From an uncultured Paraprevotella sp. (GTDB lineage: Bacteria > Bacteroidota > Bacteroidia > Bacteroidales > Bacteroidaceae), in NCBI GenBank assembly GCA_944321345.1, contig CALUKY010000002.1, positions 1 to 64,000 on the forward strand: a stretch of DNA of 64,000 bases. Direction: 5' to 3'. The position numbers were made by a program, and so were the translations under genes. The stretch's first letter is position 1, and each line of letters begins with the position of its first letter. Shown in pieces: positions 44,901 to 57,750 of the stretch. Under the pieces are notes generated by a model. The model ran no database searches. It saw only the letters and a list, made by a program, of their open reading frames with translations, and was not told where the DNA came from.

Positions 44901-46198
44901 AATACAGGGTGTCCCTTCATTACATGCTCCAGGATATCCCAGATCACCGGTTCCTTGCGGTCAACAATCTTCTTTGCCGATTTCACAGTCTTCACGATAC
45001 CGCGCTCGATAAGCTTACGGATGATAAATGGTTTATACAGTTCTGCAGCCATCAGTTTCGGCAAACCGCACTCACCCATCTTCAATTCCGGACCTACAAC
45101 GATTACAGAACGGGCAGAGTAGTCAACACGCTTACCCAACAAGTTCTGACGGAAACGTCCCTGCTTACCCTTCAATGAGTCTGACAATGATTTCAATGGA
45201 CGGTTGGCATCGGTCTTCACCGCACTGCTCTTGCGTGAGTTGTCGAACAAGCTGTCCACAGCTTCCTGCAACATACGTTTCTCATTACGCAAGATCACCT
45301 CTGGAGCCTTGATCTCAATAAGGCGTTTCAGACGGTTGTTACGGATAATCACGCGACGATACAGGTCGTTCAGGTCGGAAGTGGCGAAACGTCCACCATC
45401 CAGTGGAACCAACGGACGCAACTCAGGCGGAATTACCGGCAAGATCTTCATGATCATCCATTCCGGCTTGTTACGGCCACGGCTTGCACGGAATGATTCT
45501 ACTACCTGCAAGCGCTTCAAAGCCTCATTCTTGCGTTGCTGTGCTGTGTCTGAGTTGGCACGGTCACGCAGTTCGTAAGAAAGCTTGTCCAAGTCTACGC
45601 GTAACAACAGGTCGTAGATAGCCTCGGCACCCATCTTGGCAATAAACTTGTTCGGATCTGAATCCTCAAGATACTGATTCTCGATAGGCAGGCTTTCCAT
45701 CTTGTCCAGATACTCATCCTCGGTGAGCAGATCCAACTCCTGAACTTCTCCTGCCAGAGCACCCGGCTGAATGACAATATAACGTTCGTAATAAATTACA
45801 GAATCAAGTTTCTTTGTCGGAATACCCAACAGATAACCGATCTTGTTTGGCAGAGAACGGAAGTACCAGATGTGAGCAACAGGCACAACCAGCTGGATGT
45901 GACCGGAACGCTCACGGCGTACCTTCTTCTCGGTAACCTCTACACCACAACGGTCACAAACGATTCCTTTATAACGGATGCGCTTGTACTTTCCGCAATG
46001 ACACTCGTAATCCTTGGTAGGACCGAAGATACGCTCGCAGAACAGACCGTCGCGCTCTGGCTTATATGTACGGTAGTTAATGGTTTCGGGCTTCAGCACC
46101 TCACCATACGAATTTTCCAGGATTTCCTCCGGAGAGGCCAGTCCGATGGTAATTTTCGTAAAATTACTCTTTATTTTAGATTCTTTTCTAAAAGCCAT
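41921..46198 (-). CDS. rpoC: DNA-directed RNA polymerase beta' subunit
   Basis: 1425 residues, usual for Bacteroidetes. The N-terminal zinc finger has CHCGKYKR then CDRCGVE. The catalytic loop [12 protein letters not shown] lies at about residue 470, the bridge helix and trigger loop follow, and the second zinc site uses [13 protein letters not shown] (about 895-910). It is the large catalytic subunit, 37 bases downstream of rpoB, ending at the operon terminator. Confidence 0.99.
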   Translation of the reverse strand: MAFRKESKIKSNFTKITIGLASPEEILENSYGEVLKPETINYRTYKPERDGLFCERIFGPTKDYECHCGKYKRIRYKGIVCDRCGVEVTEKKVRRERSGHIQLVVPVAHIWYFRSLPNKIGYLLGIPTKKLDSVIYYERYIVIQPGALAGEVQELDLLTEDEYLDKMESLPIENQYLEDSDPNKFIAKMGAEAIYDLLLRVDLDKLSYELRDRANSDTAQQRKNEALKRLQVVESFRASRGRNKPEWMIMKILPVIPPELRPLVPLDGGRFATSDLNDLYRRVIIRNNRLKRLIEIKAPEVILRNEKRMLQEAVDSLFDNSRKSSAVKTDANRPLKSLSDSLKGKQGRFRQNLLGKRVDYSARSVIVVGPELKMGECGLPKLMAAELYKPFIIRKLIERGIVKTVKSAKKIVDRKEPVIWDILEHVMKGHPVLLNRAPTLHRLGIQAFQPKMIEGKAIQLHPLACTAFNADFDGDQMAVHLPLSNEAILEAQILMLQAHNILNPANGAPITVPSQDMVLGLYYITKLRPGSLGEGLTFYGPEEAIIAYNEKRVDIHAPIKVLANDLDENGNIVKKMIETSVGRVIVNEIVPDEVGFFNDIISKKTLRGIISDVIKAVGVARACEFLDGIKNLGYKMAYDGGLSFNLGDIIIPKEKEELVKRGNEEVERITNDYGMGFITDKERYNQVIDTWTHVNNDLSKILMKTMKEADQGFNAVYMMLDSGARGSAGQISQLSGMRGLMAKPQKAGAEGAQIIENPILSNFKEGMSVLEYFISTHGARKGLADTALKTADAGYLTRRLVDVSHDVIITEEDCGTLRGLVCTALKNGDEVISSLYERILGRVSVHDVINPQTGKLIVAAGEEITEDKAQEIEDSPIESVEIRSVLTCESRKGVCMKCYGRNLATSRMVQKGEAVGVIAAQSIGEPGTQLTLRTFHAGGVASNAAANATIVAKYDSKIEFEELRTVDIQDEQGNPAKMVVGRLAEVRFVDLNTNIVLFTQNVPYGSTLYVNEGDKVEKGKVIAKWDPFNAVIVTENPGKLIFEDVIEGVTYRVEADETTGLREIIITESKDKTKVPSAHIVDENGELIRTYNFPIGGHLVVEDNQLVKAGDVLVKIPRAVGKAGDITGGLPRVTELFEARNPSNPAVVSEIDGEITMGKIKRGNREIVVTSKLGEVKKYLVPLSKQILVQENDYVRAGTPLSDGAITPSDILAIKGPTAVQEYIVNEIQDVYRLQGVKINDKHFEVIVRQMMRKVQIDEPGDTRFLELQIVDKLDFAEENDRIWGKKVVVDAGDSEVMQPGMIVTARKLRDENSTLKRKDLRLVQVRDAVPATSTQILQGITRAALQTSSFMSAASFQETTKVLNEAAINGKSDKLEGMKENVICGHLIPAGTGLREFERIIVGSREDYDRVIANRKSILDFNVD

Positions 46199-46235
46199 GT
46201 TTCTTATTTATATATTAAAGAGTTACTTCGTAAAA

Positions 46236-50051
<3,816 letters not shown>

Positions 50052-50095
50052 CAGTTATATTATTATAATAAACCTTATATTTATAGACACAAAAA

Positions 50096-50128
50096 GGTAA
50101 AGAACCCCCTACCAGAGGATTCTTTACC
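50096..50128 (-). terminator. Attenuator-like hairpin between rplL and rpoB
   Basis: Arms 50096-50110 and 50116-50128 pair over 9 bp plus four G-C/G-T pairs; on the minus strand five T follow. It lies in the 103-base rplL-rpoB gap, where E. coli has a partial terminator that sets the ratio of ribosomal protein to polymerase. Confidence 0.65.
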
Positions 50129-50154
50129 ATATACCTGTCAGAACAGGCAAATTC

Positions 50155-50529
50155 TTACTTCAGTTCAACTTCAGCACCAGCCTCTTCCAAAGCCTTCTTC
50201 AAAGCCTCTGCATCAGCCTTAGTCATGCCTTCCTTCAATACGCTAGGAGCACCGTCTACCATATCCTTAGCTTCCTTCAAGCCCAGACCGCAAGACTCCT
50301 TAACAGCCTTTACAACCTGCAACTTAGCTGAACCAGCGCTCTTCAACACTACGTCGAAAGAGTCCTTCTCCTCAGCTGCAGCAGCACCAGCTGCAACAGG
50401 ACCAGCAACTGCAACAGCTGCAGCAGCAGGCTCGATACCATACTCATCCTTCAGGATAGTAGCCAACTCATTAACTTCCTTAACTGTCAAATTTACCAAT
50501 TCTTCAGCAATAGCTTTCAAATCTGCCAT
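50155..50529 (-). CDS. rplL: 50S ribosomal protein L7/L12 (bL12)
   Basis: 124 residues. An N-terminal dimerisation helix (about 1-30), an Ala-rich hinge ([19 protein letters not shown]) and the factor-binding C-domain with [20 protein letters not shown]. It recruits GTPase factors to the ribosome stalk. It lies 44 bases downstream of rplJ. Confidence 0.98.
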   Translation of the reverse strand: MADLKAIAEELVNLTVKEVNELATILKDEYGIEPAAAAVAVAGPVAAGAAAAEEKDSFDVVLKSAGSAKLQVVKAVKESCGLGLKEAKDMVDGAPSVLKEGMTKADAEALKKALEEAGAEVELK

Positions 50530-50573
50530 TTTATTCTAATTTTTTATTTGTTTGTTACTTAATTAAATATGAT

Positions 50574-51089
50574 TTATTTGCCTTCACCCAAGGTCTTCAA
50601 AACGCCATGGATAGTGTTGGCACCTGATTGAAGAGCAGAAATAACGTTCTTCGCAGGAGATTGCAGCAAAGCAACGATCTCAGCAATAACTTCATCCTTG
50701 CTCTTGATAGCTGTAAGAGCATCCAGCTGGTCTGCGCCAACATAGAATCCTTCTTCAGCATAAGCAGCCTTCAATGTAGGACCGCCATCCTTAGCCAAAT
50801 CCTTCAACAACTTTGCAGGTGCATTTGCAACATTTGTGAACAAGATTGCAGTTGTACCCTTCAAGCAGCCATATAATGGAGAGTAATCCAATTCTGCGCT
50901 TTCGAAAGCCTTGTGCAAAAGAGTGTTCTTTACCAGAACCATCTTAATCTCAGACTGGAAGCACTTTCTTCTCATTACACTGGTCTTAGCAGCGTCCATA
51001 CCGGTTGCATCAACCAAATAGAAATGAGGATACTCTTTCAGAATTTCACCAAGCTGAGCTATAATATTACCTTTATCTTCCTTTCTCAT
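50574..51089 (-). CDS. rplJ: 50S ribosomal protein L10 (uL10)
   Basis: 171 residues. The globular domain has DATGMDAAKTSVMRRKCF and KNTLLHKAFE; the C-terminal helix binds L12 dimers. It anchors the L12 stalk on L11/23S rRNA and in E. coli represses its own operon. It lies 15 bases downstream of rplA. Confidence 0.96.
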   Translation of the reverse strand: MRKEDKGNIIAQLGEILKEYPHFYLVDATGMDAAKTSVMRRKCFQSEIKMVLVKNTLLHKAFESAELDYSPLYGCLKGTTAILFTNVANAPAKLLKDLAKDGGPTLKAAYAEEGFYVGADQLDALTAIKSKDEVIAEIVALLQSPAKNVISALQSGANTIHGVLKTLGEGK

Positions 51090-51104
51090 GATTTCTTAAA
51101 ATTT

Positions 51105-51803
51105 TTAGATTTCTTCAACTGCCTTAGGGTCGATTTTAATACCACGGCTCATTGTACTTGAAAGATAAATGCTCTTTATATATGTACCTTTAGCTGATGA
51201 TGGCTTCAACTTAATAATAGTTGAAATAAACTCCTTCGCATTCTGTGCGATCTGCTCCGGAGTGAAAGAAACCTTACCGATAGAAGTGTGAACGATACCG
51301 CTCTTGTCTACCTTAAAGTCAATCTTTCCTTGCTTAACCTCTTTTACAGCCTTAGCAACATCCATTGTAACAGTACCGCTCTTTGGATTTGGCATCAATC
51401 CACGAGGACCAAGGACACGTCCGAGGGCACCAATTTTACCCATGATAGAAGGCATTGTAATGATTACATCAATGTCTGTCCATCCACCTTTGATCTTTTC
51501 GATATATTCATCAAGACCTACATAGTCAGCGCCTGCTTCCTTAGCAGCAGCTTCAGCATCCGGTGTACACAAGCAAAGAACTCGAGTCACCTTACCGGTA
51601 CCATTAGGGAGAGATACAACGCCACGAACCATCTGATTGGCCTTACGAGGATCCACACCCAAACGAACATCGATATCTACAGAAGCATCAAACTTGGTAG
51701 TAGTAATCTCCTTAACCAAAGCTGAAGCTTCTTTCAAAGAGTATGCTTTCCCTGCTTCAATTTTCTCAGCGACTAACTTCTGATTTTTTGTCAGTTTACC
51801 CAT
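51105..51803 (-). CDS. rplA: 50S ribosomal protein L1 (uL1)
   Basis: 232 residues. Two-domain protein; [20 protein letters not shown] is the L1 signature. It forms the L1 stalk that moves deacylated tRNA and in E. coli represses its operon by mRNA binding. It is 23 bases downstream of rplK. Confidence 0.98.
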   Translation of the reverse strand: MGKLTKNQKLVAEKIEAGKAYSLKEASALVKEITTTKFDASVDIDVRLGVDPRKANQMVRGVVSLPNGTGKVTRVLCLCTPDAEAAAKEAGADYVGLDEYIEKIKGGWTDIDVIITMPSIMGKIGALGRVLGPRGLMPNPKSGTVTMDVAKAVKEVKQGKIDFKVDKSGIVHTSIGKVSFTPEQIAQNAKEFISTIIKLKPSSAKGTYIKSIYLSSTMSRGIKIDPKAVEEI

Positions 51804-51826
51804 TTTAATTGAAGATTATTAATTTA

Positions 51827-52264
51827 TTAACCCGGGAAGTCCCCTTTTACAGTGATACCCATACTTCTTGCTGTTCCTGCAACAAGTCTCATAGCAGACT
51901 CAATTGTAAAGCAGTTCAAGTCAGGCATTTTGTCCTGAGCGATAGCGCGTACCTGATCCCAGGTAATCTCAGCTACCTTCTTACGGTTAGGCTCTGCAGA
52001 ACCACCCTTTACCTTGGCAACCTCCATCAACTGTACTGCTACAGGAGGAGTCTTAACGATGAAATCGTAAGATTTGTCAGTATAATAAGTGATTACGACC
52101 GGAAGAACCTTACCAGCCTTGTCTTGCGTTCTGGCGTTGAATGCTTTACAGAAATCCATGATATTGATACCCTTGGAACCCAAAGCAGGACCTACTGGGG
52201 GTGATGGATTTGCAGCGCCTCCTTTAATCTGTAATTTGATTAATCCAGCAACTTCTTTAGCCAT
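51827..52264 (-). CDS. rplK: 50S ribosomal protein L11 (uL11)
   Basis: 145 residues. The N-domain has the Pro-rich [20 protein letters not shown] and the C-domain the rRNA-binding AGTARSMGI end. It is the L11-stalk base where thiostrepton and RelA act. It lies 57 bases downstream of nusG. Confidence 0.98.
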   Translation of the reverse strand: MAKEVAGLIKLQIKGGAANPSPPVGPALGSKGINIMDFCKAFNARTQDKAGKVLPVVITYYTDKSYDFIVKTPPVAVQLMEVAKVKGGSAEPNRKKVAEITWDQVRAIAQDKMPDLNCFTIESAMRLVAGTARSMGITVKGDFPG

Positions 52265-52321
52265 TTTTTTGTTTTTTATATTGTTATTTTAAGAAAAGAA
52301 CAACGCACGTAACAAAATGCC

Positions 52322-52867
52322 TTATTCTTTTTCAACTTGCATAAAACCTAACTCTAACGGAGTTTTACGTCCGAAGATCTTAACCATAACCTTCAGCTTC
52401 TTCTTTTCGGTATTCACCTCTTCGATTGTTGCAGAAAAACCACTGAAAGGACCTTCCGTTACCTTAACACTCTCCCCTACTTCGTAAGGAACAGGCATTT
52501 CTTCCGGAACATCTTTCAATTCATCTACAACACCCAAAAGTCGGTTTACTTCGTGTTGACGCAATGGTGTCGGATGACTGTTTGACTCACCCAAAAATCC
52601 CAAGACATTCGGCGTATTGCGCAGCAAAGGAGCAACTTCACCAACCAAGGCTGCTTCCACAAGTACATAACCGGGCAAGTGATTTCTCTCCGTAACAACG
52701 CGTTTGCCATTACGGTTAGTCACCACCTTCTCTGTTGGAATAAGCACTTGTGAGACATACTTGCCAAAGTCGCCTTTCTTAATTTCGGCATCAATATACT
52801 CCTTGACTTTGCTTTCCTTTCCACTAATAGCACGCATAACGTACCATTTCATTTCAATTTCGGCCAT
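52322..52867 (-). CDS. nusG: Transcription termination/antitermination protein NusG
   Basis: 181 residues. The NGN domain has [20 protein letters not shown]; the C-terminal KOW domain has [14 protein letters not shown]. It links RNA polymerase to Rho or to the ribosome. It is 10 bases downstream of secE. Confidence 0.97.
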   Translation of the reverse strand: MAEIEMKWYVMRAISGKESKVKEYIDAEIKKGDFGKYVSQVLIPTEKVVTNRNGKRVVTERNHLPGYVLVEAALVGEVAPLLRNTPNVLGFLGESNSHPTPLRQHEVNRLLGVVDELKDVPEEMPVPYEVGESVKVTEGPFSGFSATIEEVNTEKKKLKVMVKIFGRKTPLELGFMQVEKE

Positions 52868-52877
52868 CTCTCTTTTT

Positions 52878-53066
52878 TTAAGGATAAATAAATTCCATTA
52901 CGTTCTGAAACACGAAGTCCATAACGAAAACTACCAATGCAATGAGTAGGGAAGCAAATAATACTACGACTGCACTGTTTGTAAGTTCTGATGGACTTGG
53001 CCAAGATGTTTTATGAACAAGCTCATTGTAAGATTCCTTACAATATTTTATAATTTTCTTAAACAT
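52878..53066 (-). CDS. secE: Protein translocase subunit SecE
   Basis: 62 residues from the Met at 53066 ([16 protein letters not shown]); 15 codons upstream in frame are tRNA-derived and not conserved. One amphipathic helix and one membrane span ([19 protein letters not shown]) match minimal SecE. It clamps SecY. It stands between tRNA-Trp and nusG. Confidence 0.95.
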   Translation of the reverse strand: MFKKIIKYCKESYNELVHKTSWPSPSELTNSAVVVLFASLLIALVVFVMDFVFQNVMEFIYP

Positions 53067-53081
53067 ATTCGATAATATTAG

Positions 53082-53154
53082 CACGGGAGGAGAGGCTCGA
53101 ACTCCCGACACCCGGTTTTGGAGACCGGTGCTCTACCAACTGAGCTACTCCCGT
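53082..53154 (-). tRNA. tRNA-Trp (CCA)
   Basis: 73 nt: acceptor ACGGGAG/CTCCCGT, D arm GCTC/GAGC, anticodon loop CTCCAAA (CCA), T loop TTCGAGC, discriminator G, as usual for tRNA-Trp. It lies between tuf and secE in the same transcript. Confidence 0.95.
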
Positions 53155-53157
53155 AAA

Positions 53158-53183
53158 ATAGGTCCCCGTTTTTCGGGGACCTT
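53158..53183 (-). terminator. Hairpin between tuf and tRNA-Trp
   Basis: Perfect 9-bp stem (53160-53168 with 53174-53182), 5-nt loop. ATTTTA follows on the minus strand. It could be a partial terminator or a processing site ahead of the tRNA. Confidence 0.6.
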
Positions 53184-53214
53184 AAATATTTAATTGAAGT
53201 ATTTCTCCAATTTA

Positions 53215-54396
53215 TTAGTCGAGGATCTCAGTGATCTGACCAGAACCTACAGTACGTCCACCCTCACGGATAGCGAAACGCAAACCAACGTTCAAAGCAA
53301 CTGGGTAGATCAAGTCAACCTTGATTTCTACGTTATCACCTGGCATTACCATTTCAGTACCTTCTGGCAAGTGGATCTCACCTGTACAGTCCATAGTACG
53401 CAGATAGAACTGAGGACGATACTTGTTACCGAATGGAGTGTGACGACCACCTTCCTCTTTCTTCAAAACATAGATAGAAGCCTTGAATGAAGAGTGCGGA
53501 GTGATAGTTCCCGGATGAGTGATAACCATACCACGCTTGATCTCCTTCTTGTCGATACCACGCAGCAACAAACCTACGTTGTCACCAGCTTCACCTTCAT
53601 CCAACAACTTACGGAACATCTCAACACCAGTGATAACTGACTTCTTGTCCTCACCCAAACCAAGGATCTGAACTTCGTCACCTACCTTAACAACACCAGT
53701 CTCGATACGACCAGTAGCAACAGTACCACGACCAGTGATTGAGAATACGTCCTCAACAGGCATCAAGAAAGGTTTCTCAACGTCACGAACTGGCTCCTGA
53801 ATCCAAGTGTCACAAGCATCCATCAGCTCCATAACCTTGTCTTCCCACTGTGGAACACCGTTCAATGCACCCAGAGCAGAACCACGGATGATTGGAGTAT
53901 CTTCCTCAAAGTCATAAGCTGCCAACAGCTCACGCATTTCCATTTCAACCAACTCCAACATCTCCTCATCCTCAACCATATCGCACTTGTTCAAGAATAC
54001 AACCAAGCGAGGAACGTTTACCTGACGAGCCAACAGGATGTGCTCACGAGTCTGAGGCATAGGACCATCAGTAGCAGCAACTACGATGATAGCACCGTCC
54101 ATCTGAGCAGCACCGGTAACCATGTTCTTTACATAGTCAGCGTGTCCCGGGCAGTCTACGTGTGCATAGTGACGATTTGCAGTTTCGTACTCAACGTGAG
54201 AAGTATTGATAGTAATACCACGCTCTTTCTCTTCAGGTGCGTTATCGATCTGATCGAAAGACTTTACTTCAGACAGACCCTTCTTTGCCAACACTGTAGT
54301 GATAGCAGCAGTCAAAGTAGTCTTACCGTGGTCTACGTGACCGATGGTACCAATGTTCACATGCGGTTTGGTACGCTCGAACTTTTCTTTAGCCAT
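53215..54396 (-). CDS. tuf: Elongation factor Tu
   Basis: 393 residues. P-loop [14 protein letters not shown] near 19, [12 protein letters not shown] (G3), [10 protein letters not shown] (G4), then domains II and III. It carries aminoacyl-tRNA to the ribosome. It lies 55 bases downstream of a tRNA-Thr and upstream of tRNA-Trp, secE and nusG, the classical tRNA-tufB arrangement. Confidence 0.99.
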   Translation of the reverse strand: MAKEKFERTKPHVNIGTIGHVDHGKTTLTAAITTVLAKKGLSEVKSFDQIDNAPEEKERGITINTSHVEYETANRHYAHVDCPGHADYVKNMVTGAAQMDGAIIVVAATDGPMPQTREHILLARQVNVPRLVVFLNKCDMVEDEEMLELVEMEMRELLAAYDFEEDTPIIRGSALGALNGVPQWEDKVMELMDACDTWIQEPVRDVEKPFLMPVEDVFSITGRGTVATGRIETGVVKVGDEVQILGLGEDKKSVITGVEMFRKLLDEGEAGDNVGLLLRGIDKKEIKRGMVITHPGTITPHSSFKASIYVLKKEEGGRHTPFGNKYRPQFYLRTMDCTGEIHLPEGTEMVMPGDNVEIKVDLIYPVALNVGLRFAIREGGRTVGSGQITEILD

Positions 54397-54451
54397 AGCT
54401 TTACTTTTTTATTTTTAAAATTAATGAATAATCTTTTGCTTAAAATTAAAG

Positions 54452-54523
<72 letters not shown>

Positions 54524-54532
54524 AAAGAATGG

Positions 54533-54605
54533 AGCGGAAAACGGGGCTCAAACCCGCGACCCCCAGCTTGGAAGGCTAGTGCTCTATCAACTGAGCTATT
54601 TCCGC
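54533..54605 (-). tRNA. tRNA-Gly (TCC)
   Basis: Acceptor GCGGAAA/TTTCCGC, anticodon stem CTAGC/GCTGG with loop CTTCCAA (anticodon TCC), T loop TTTGAGC. Confidence 0.93.
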
Positions 54606-54657
54606 AAATAAAGCTTAGAACCAACAACCAAAACATCAACAAAAGTTCTAAACGTGG

Positions 54658-54740
54658 TGGGCAAAGATGGATTCGAACCACCGAAGGCGTAAGCCAGCAG
54701 ATTTACAGTCTGCCCCATTTGGCCACTCTGGTATTTGCCC
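54658..54740 (-). tRNA. tRNA-Tyr (GTA)
   Basis: 83 nt with a long variable arm (CTGGCTTACGCCTTCGG region), acceptor GGGCAAA/TTTGCCC, anticodon GTA in ACTGTAAAT, discriminator A. Confidence 0.95.
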
Positions 54741-54791
54741 GGCCAGATGAAAAATCATCTTAGTTCTAAGAAACACACTCTCGTGTTCTAG

Positions 54792-54865
54792 AGCCTCTTG
54801 TCGGATTCGAACCAACGACCCCGAGATTACAAATCACGTGCTCTGGCCAACTGAGCTAAAGAGGC
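54792..54865 (-). tRNA. tRNA-Thr (TGT)
   Basis: 74 nt, acceptor GCCTCTT/AAGAGGC, anticodon loop TTTGTAA (anticodon TGT), T loop TTCGAAT. The third pair of the anticodon stem CGTGA/TCTCG is T-T, a mismatch. It is the first gene of the tRNA-tuf operon. Confidence 0.92.
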
Positions 54866-54908
54866 AAGCTTTGCAACCGCTTTCGCAGTAGCGTTTCTTA
54901 AACGGTTG

Positions 54909-54916
54909 CAAAGTTA
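54909..54916 (-). promoter_or_regulatory. Promoter (-7) of the tRNA-tuf operon
   Basis: The minus strand reads TAACTTTG, a full match, 44 bases upstream of the first tRNA. A TTTG at 54936-54939 is 27 bases upstream of the box start, longer than usual. Confidence 0.5.
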
Positions 54917-54956
54917 GGTATTTTTTTTAGATCACCAAAACTTTCACGAAGTTTTT

Positions 54957-55256
54957 TCAGTGATTTTTCTGTTTTTCCTTTAATTTCTCCAATTGTCGTA
55001 TCAAAGCATCTACACATACATCCACAGCTTCCTCAAAAGTATCACAAACTTTCTCTGAGAAAAGCTCGGCATTAGATGCCAACACCTTTATAGAAGCCTC
55101 CTTATTTAAGGAAGTCTCAGGCTTTACGACCTTTAATGACACCTCTACCTTTCTTATTTCGTTATTGAACTTTTCCAATTTCGCAACTTTTTTCTCTATA
55201 AACTCGTGCAATTTTGCAGTAGCGTCAAAATGAATCGCTTGAATTCTAACGTCCAT
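54957..55256 (-). CDS. hpf: Ribosome hibernation-promoting factor (HPF/YfiA family)
   Basis: 99 residues from the Met in MDVRIQAIHFDATAKL, the short-form size. The fold is beta-alpha-beta-beta-beta-alpha with the basic helix KLHEFIEKKVAKLEKF. It binds the 30S mRNA/tRNA channel in stationary phase. I choose this start because GGAGGTGAT, the full complement of the 16S anti-Shine-Dalgarno, lies 5 bases before it; the in-frame ATG at 55268 contributes the G of that motif. It follows xerC by 16 bases. Confidence 0.93.
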   Translation of the reverse strand: MDVRIQAIHFDATAKLHEFIEKKVAKLEKFNNEIRKVEVSLKVVKPETSLNKEASIKVLASNAELFSEKVCDTFEEAVDVCVDALIRQLEKLKEKQKNH

Positions 55257-55268
55257 AATCACCTCCAT
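55257..55268 (-). promoter_or_regulatory. Strong Shine-Dalgarno of hpf
   Basis: Minus-strand GGAGGTGAT (nine bases complementary to the 16S 3' end AUCACCUCC) with ideal spacing to the hpf ATG at 55256. Most genes here lack such a site. Confidence 0.8.
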
Positions 55269-55272
55269 TTTT

Positions 55273-56163
55273 TTATGCTCTAGGGTGAGCTTGTTTATAA
55301 ACCTTTTTCAATTCCTCAAAAGTTGTATGGGTATAAACTTCCGTCGTAGACAGGCTTTCATGCCCCAACAACTCCTTTACGGACTCTAAATCTGCACCAT
55401 GATTCAACATAACCGTGGCAAAGGTATGCCGCAGGACATGAGGACTCCGCTTTTTAAGGGTCGTGACTTGTGCCAGATAATACCGTACTTTTTCAGCCAC
55501 CCAATTATTTGAGACTCTCACACCACGCCCGGTAACCAGAAACGCCGACACCACATCATCTTCTTTCACAATCTGACTGCGCAGATCCAGATACTGTCGT
55601 ATCAACTGATGCAGATCATTTCCAAAGGGAATCAGCCGCACCTTATTTCTTTTACCGAGAACCCGGATTTGCATTTGCGTCAGATCCACATCTTTCAGAT
55701 CAAGCCCTGTCAATTCCGACAAACGGACTCCGGTCTGATAGAACATGGACAAAATCAGGCGATCACGCACGCCGTCAAAATCCTGAGTAAAATTCTCTTC
55801 CTCAAGCAAGCGCTCCATCTCAGCCTCCCTTACAAAATAAGGTAAAGGCTTCTTCTTTTTAGGACCACTCAACAGATGAGTAGGATCTTTCTCAAGGAGG
55901 TGACGTTTTAAAGCAAACTTATAAAAAGATCTCAACGCGCTCAAACGCCTGTTTACCGAGGCCTCTTTATGCCCCTGCTCCATCATGGCCACCATCCACT
56001 GACGGATTATATCCGAGTCTACAAGTTCCCATGTCAGCGAATCGTCCAGATTCCGACAAAAATCCTCAAAGGAATTCAGATCGTCTCGATAACTGCGCAA
56101 CGTACGAAGTGAATAATTCCGCTCGTATGCCAAATAATCAAGAAAAGAATCTTTCAGAGTCAT
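55273..56163 (-). CDS. xerC: Tyrosine recombinase, XerC/XerD type
   Basis: 296 residues. N-terminal SAM-like arm-binding domain (1-95) and C-terminal catalytic domain. Catalytic set: Arg147 (GVRLSE), Lys171, His242-x-x-Arg245 (HVLRHTFA), His268 (LGHESL) and Tyr277 (EVYTH). It resolves chromosome dimers. No att-like repeats flank it, and it sits in an operon between rpsU and hpf, so it is the chromosomal Xer enzyme rather than a mobile integrase. Confidence 0.93.
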   Translation of the reverse strand: MTLKDSFLDYLAYERNYSLRTLRSYRDDLNSFEDFCRNLDDSLTWELVDSDIIRQWMVAMMEQGHKEASVNRRLSALRSFYKFALKRHLLEKDPTHLLSGPKKKKPLPYFVREAEMERLLEEENFTQDFDGVRDRLILSMFYQTGVRLSELTGLDLKDVDLTQMQIRVLGKRNKVRLIPFGNDLHQLIRQYLDLRSQIVKEDDVVSAFLVTGRGVRVSNNWVAEKVRYYLAQVTTLKKRSPHVLRHTFATVMLNHGADLESVKELLGHESLSTTEVYTHTTFEELKKVYKQAHPRA

Positions 56164-56237
56164 GGTTTATGTTCAATTACCTTACGGCAACGAATTTAAG
56201 AATAAAAAATAACAGTTGCAAGAAAAATTCAAATAAA

Positions 56238-56429
56238 TTATTCTTCTACACGCTGCATTTTCTGAACGTAAACCGCACGTTCCTTTGCAAGTCTCTTAAG
56301 CACAGAAGGTTTGTCAAACTGCTGTCTGCTTCTCAATTCCTTAACAACACCAGTTTTCTCAAATTTTCTCTTGAACTTCTTCAAAGCTCTTTCGATGTTC
56401 TCTCCTTCTTTTACAGGTACTACGATCAT
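56238..56429 (-). CDS. rpsU: 30S ribosomal protein S21 (bS21)
   Basis: 63 residues: MIVVPVKEGENIERALKKFK, with the basic C-terminal tail. bS21 sits at the 30S platform and in Bacteroidetes takes part in sequestering the anti-Shine-Dalgarno. Its own ATG is preceded by AAAGAAAAGT, with no Shine-Dalgarno. It is the first gene of the rpsU-xerC-hpf operon, behind a promoter at 56480-56487. Confidence 0.96.
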   Translation of the reverse strand: MIVVPVKEGENIERALKKFKRKFEKTGVVKELRSRQQFDKPSVLKRLAKERAVYVQKMQRVEE

Positions 56430-56479
56430 ACTTTTCTTTAATAATTAATTGGTTAATAATATTTTTGCAAAATGCGGTG

Positions 56480-56487
56480 CAAAAATA
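56480..56487 (-). promoter_or_regulatory. Promoter (-7) of the rpsU operon
   Basis: The minus strand reads TATTTTTG, a TAnnTTTG match, 51 bases upstream of rpsU. Confidence 0.5.
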
Positions 56488-56545
56488 AGCAATGTTTTCC
56501 GTACGAACAAAAAAAAGTACATTTTTCTATCATACAGCAACAAAA

Positions 56546-56573
56546 AAGGTGCATACAGCACTGTATGCACCTT
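56546..56573 (-). terminator. Terminator after mdh
   Basis: Perfect 13-bp stem (56546-56558 with 56561-56573), 2-nt loop; six T follow on the minus strand. Confidence 0.85.
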
Positions 56574-56598
56574 AATTTATCTTTCAACAAGACTTGAA

Positions 56599-57591
56599 TT
56601 ACAAGTTTGGGTTGATCTTGCTCCACTCAGAAATAGCAGGAACGATATTCAGAGTTACCAACTCATCACGCATCTTGCACAAGTGAGCGTAGCTGGCATC
56701 CAACTTAGCGACTTCTTCTTCAGTACCAGTTGGAACTGTGTAGTGACAACCAGTTGCATCCAAAGTTGTGTTCATAGCCATCATGATGTGATCATACTTG
56801 TCAGTCTGTACATAGGTTCCAGCCGGCCAACGGAATGCCTCACCACCCATAGCAGCACGAATCATTTCTACTGACAGGTAAGAAGGACTCTGGAATGAAG
56901 AGCGTCCGCGCAACTCGATGATCTTGGCACCACCCTTAGTTACATCAACCTTCATCTGCTCCCACTCTTCTGCCGAGAACTCAGGAGTACCGATCAGATC
57001 GTTCAATGGCTTGCCGTCGATAGTTACAGCTGAACCGAATACAGCCATCTGCTCACCGTGACCACCGTAAGTAGCACTACCGGCAACCTTGTACTGAGGA
57101 ACACCGAACTTCTTGGCCAAAGCGCTCTGCAAACGAGTTGAATCCAAAGCAGCCAAAGTAGTTACCTGTGATGGTTTCAAACCAGAATACAGCAAAGTAA
57201 CCAAACCTGTCAGGTCAGCAGGGTTGAAGATAATTACTACATGCTTCACATCCGGGCAGTAAGTCTTGATATCCTTACCCAACTGCTCAGCGATTTCGCA
57301 GTTACCCTTCAACAGGTCCTCACGGGTCATACCAGCCTTACGAGGAGCACCACCTGAAGAAATGATATATTTTGCATCCTTGAACGCCTCAGCTACATCA
57401 GTAGTTGCTGTGATATTCACTTTGTCGAAACCGCTCTGACGCATTTCCTCTGCAACACCTTCTGGAGAGAATACATCGTAAAGGCACAAGTTTGTAGTCA
57501 AACCCATCATCAAAGCTGTCTGTGCCATATTTGAGCCGATCATACCGGCAGCACCTACAATAACCAATTTCTCGTTTGTCAAAAATTCCAT
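56599..57591 (-). CDS. mdh: Malate dehydrogenase
   Basis: 330 residues. The NAD-binding GAAGMIGSNMAQTAL is at 13-27 and the catalytic His is in TYGGHGEQM. ARKAGMTREDLLKGN holds the substrate Arg residues of the mobile loop region. It interconverts malate and oxaloacetate, in Bacteroides mainly in the reductive branch toward fumarate and succinate. It is monocistronic, divergent from the X-Pro aminopeptidase gene. Confidence 0.93.
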   Translation of the reverse strand: MEFLTNEKLVIVGAAGMIGSNMAQTALMMGLTTNLCLYDVFSPEGVAEEMRQSGFDKVNITATTDVAEAFKDAKYIISSGGAPRKAGMTREDLLKGNCEIAEQLGKDIKTYCPDVKHVVIIFNPADLTGLVTLLYSGLKPSQVTTLAALDSTRLQSALAKKFGVPQYKVAGSATYGGHGEQMAVFGSAVTIDGKPLNDLIGTPEFSAEEWEQMKVDVTKGGAKIIELRGRSSFQSPSYLSVEMIRAAMGGEAFRWPAGTYVQTDKYDHIMMAMNTTLDATGCHYTVPTGTEEEVAKLDASYAHLCKMRDELVTLNIVPAISEWSKINPNL

Positions 57592-57641
57592 AACTCTAAA
57601 TTTTATGTTTAAACGTATTTTATAATACTTTTTTCCACAGG

Positions 57642-57649
57642 CAAATTTA
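57642..57649 (-). promoter_or_regulatory. Promoter (-7) of mdh
   Basis: The minus strand reads TAAATTTG, a full TAnnTTTG match, 51 bases upstream of the mdh start. Confidence 0.5.
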
Positions 57650-57696
57650 AAGAAAAAGGTTCAGACTAACTAATTTAAAACGCGATTATTTTCCTT

Positions 57697-57721
57697 TTTG
57701 CACAATTATAATATACTTTTG
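57697..57721 (+). promoter_or_regulatory. Promoter of the X-Pro aminopeptidase gene
   Basis: TTTG at 57697-57700 and TACTTTTG at 57714-57721; the box starts are 17 bases apart, slightly short. The start codon is 30 bases downstream. Confidence 0.5.
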
Positions 57722-57750
57722 CAAAACAGATATATCAAAAAAAAGATTCT

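Noticed and set aside
55273-56163. Tyrosine recombinase considered as an integrase of a mobile element
   Set aside because: It lies between rpsU and hpf, shows XerC-like size and motifs, and has no att repeats, excisionase or cargo.
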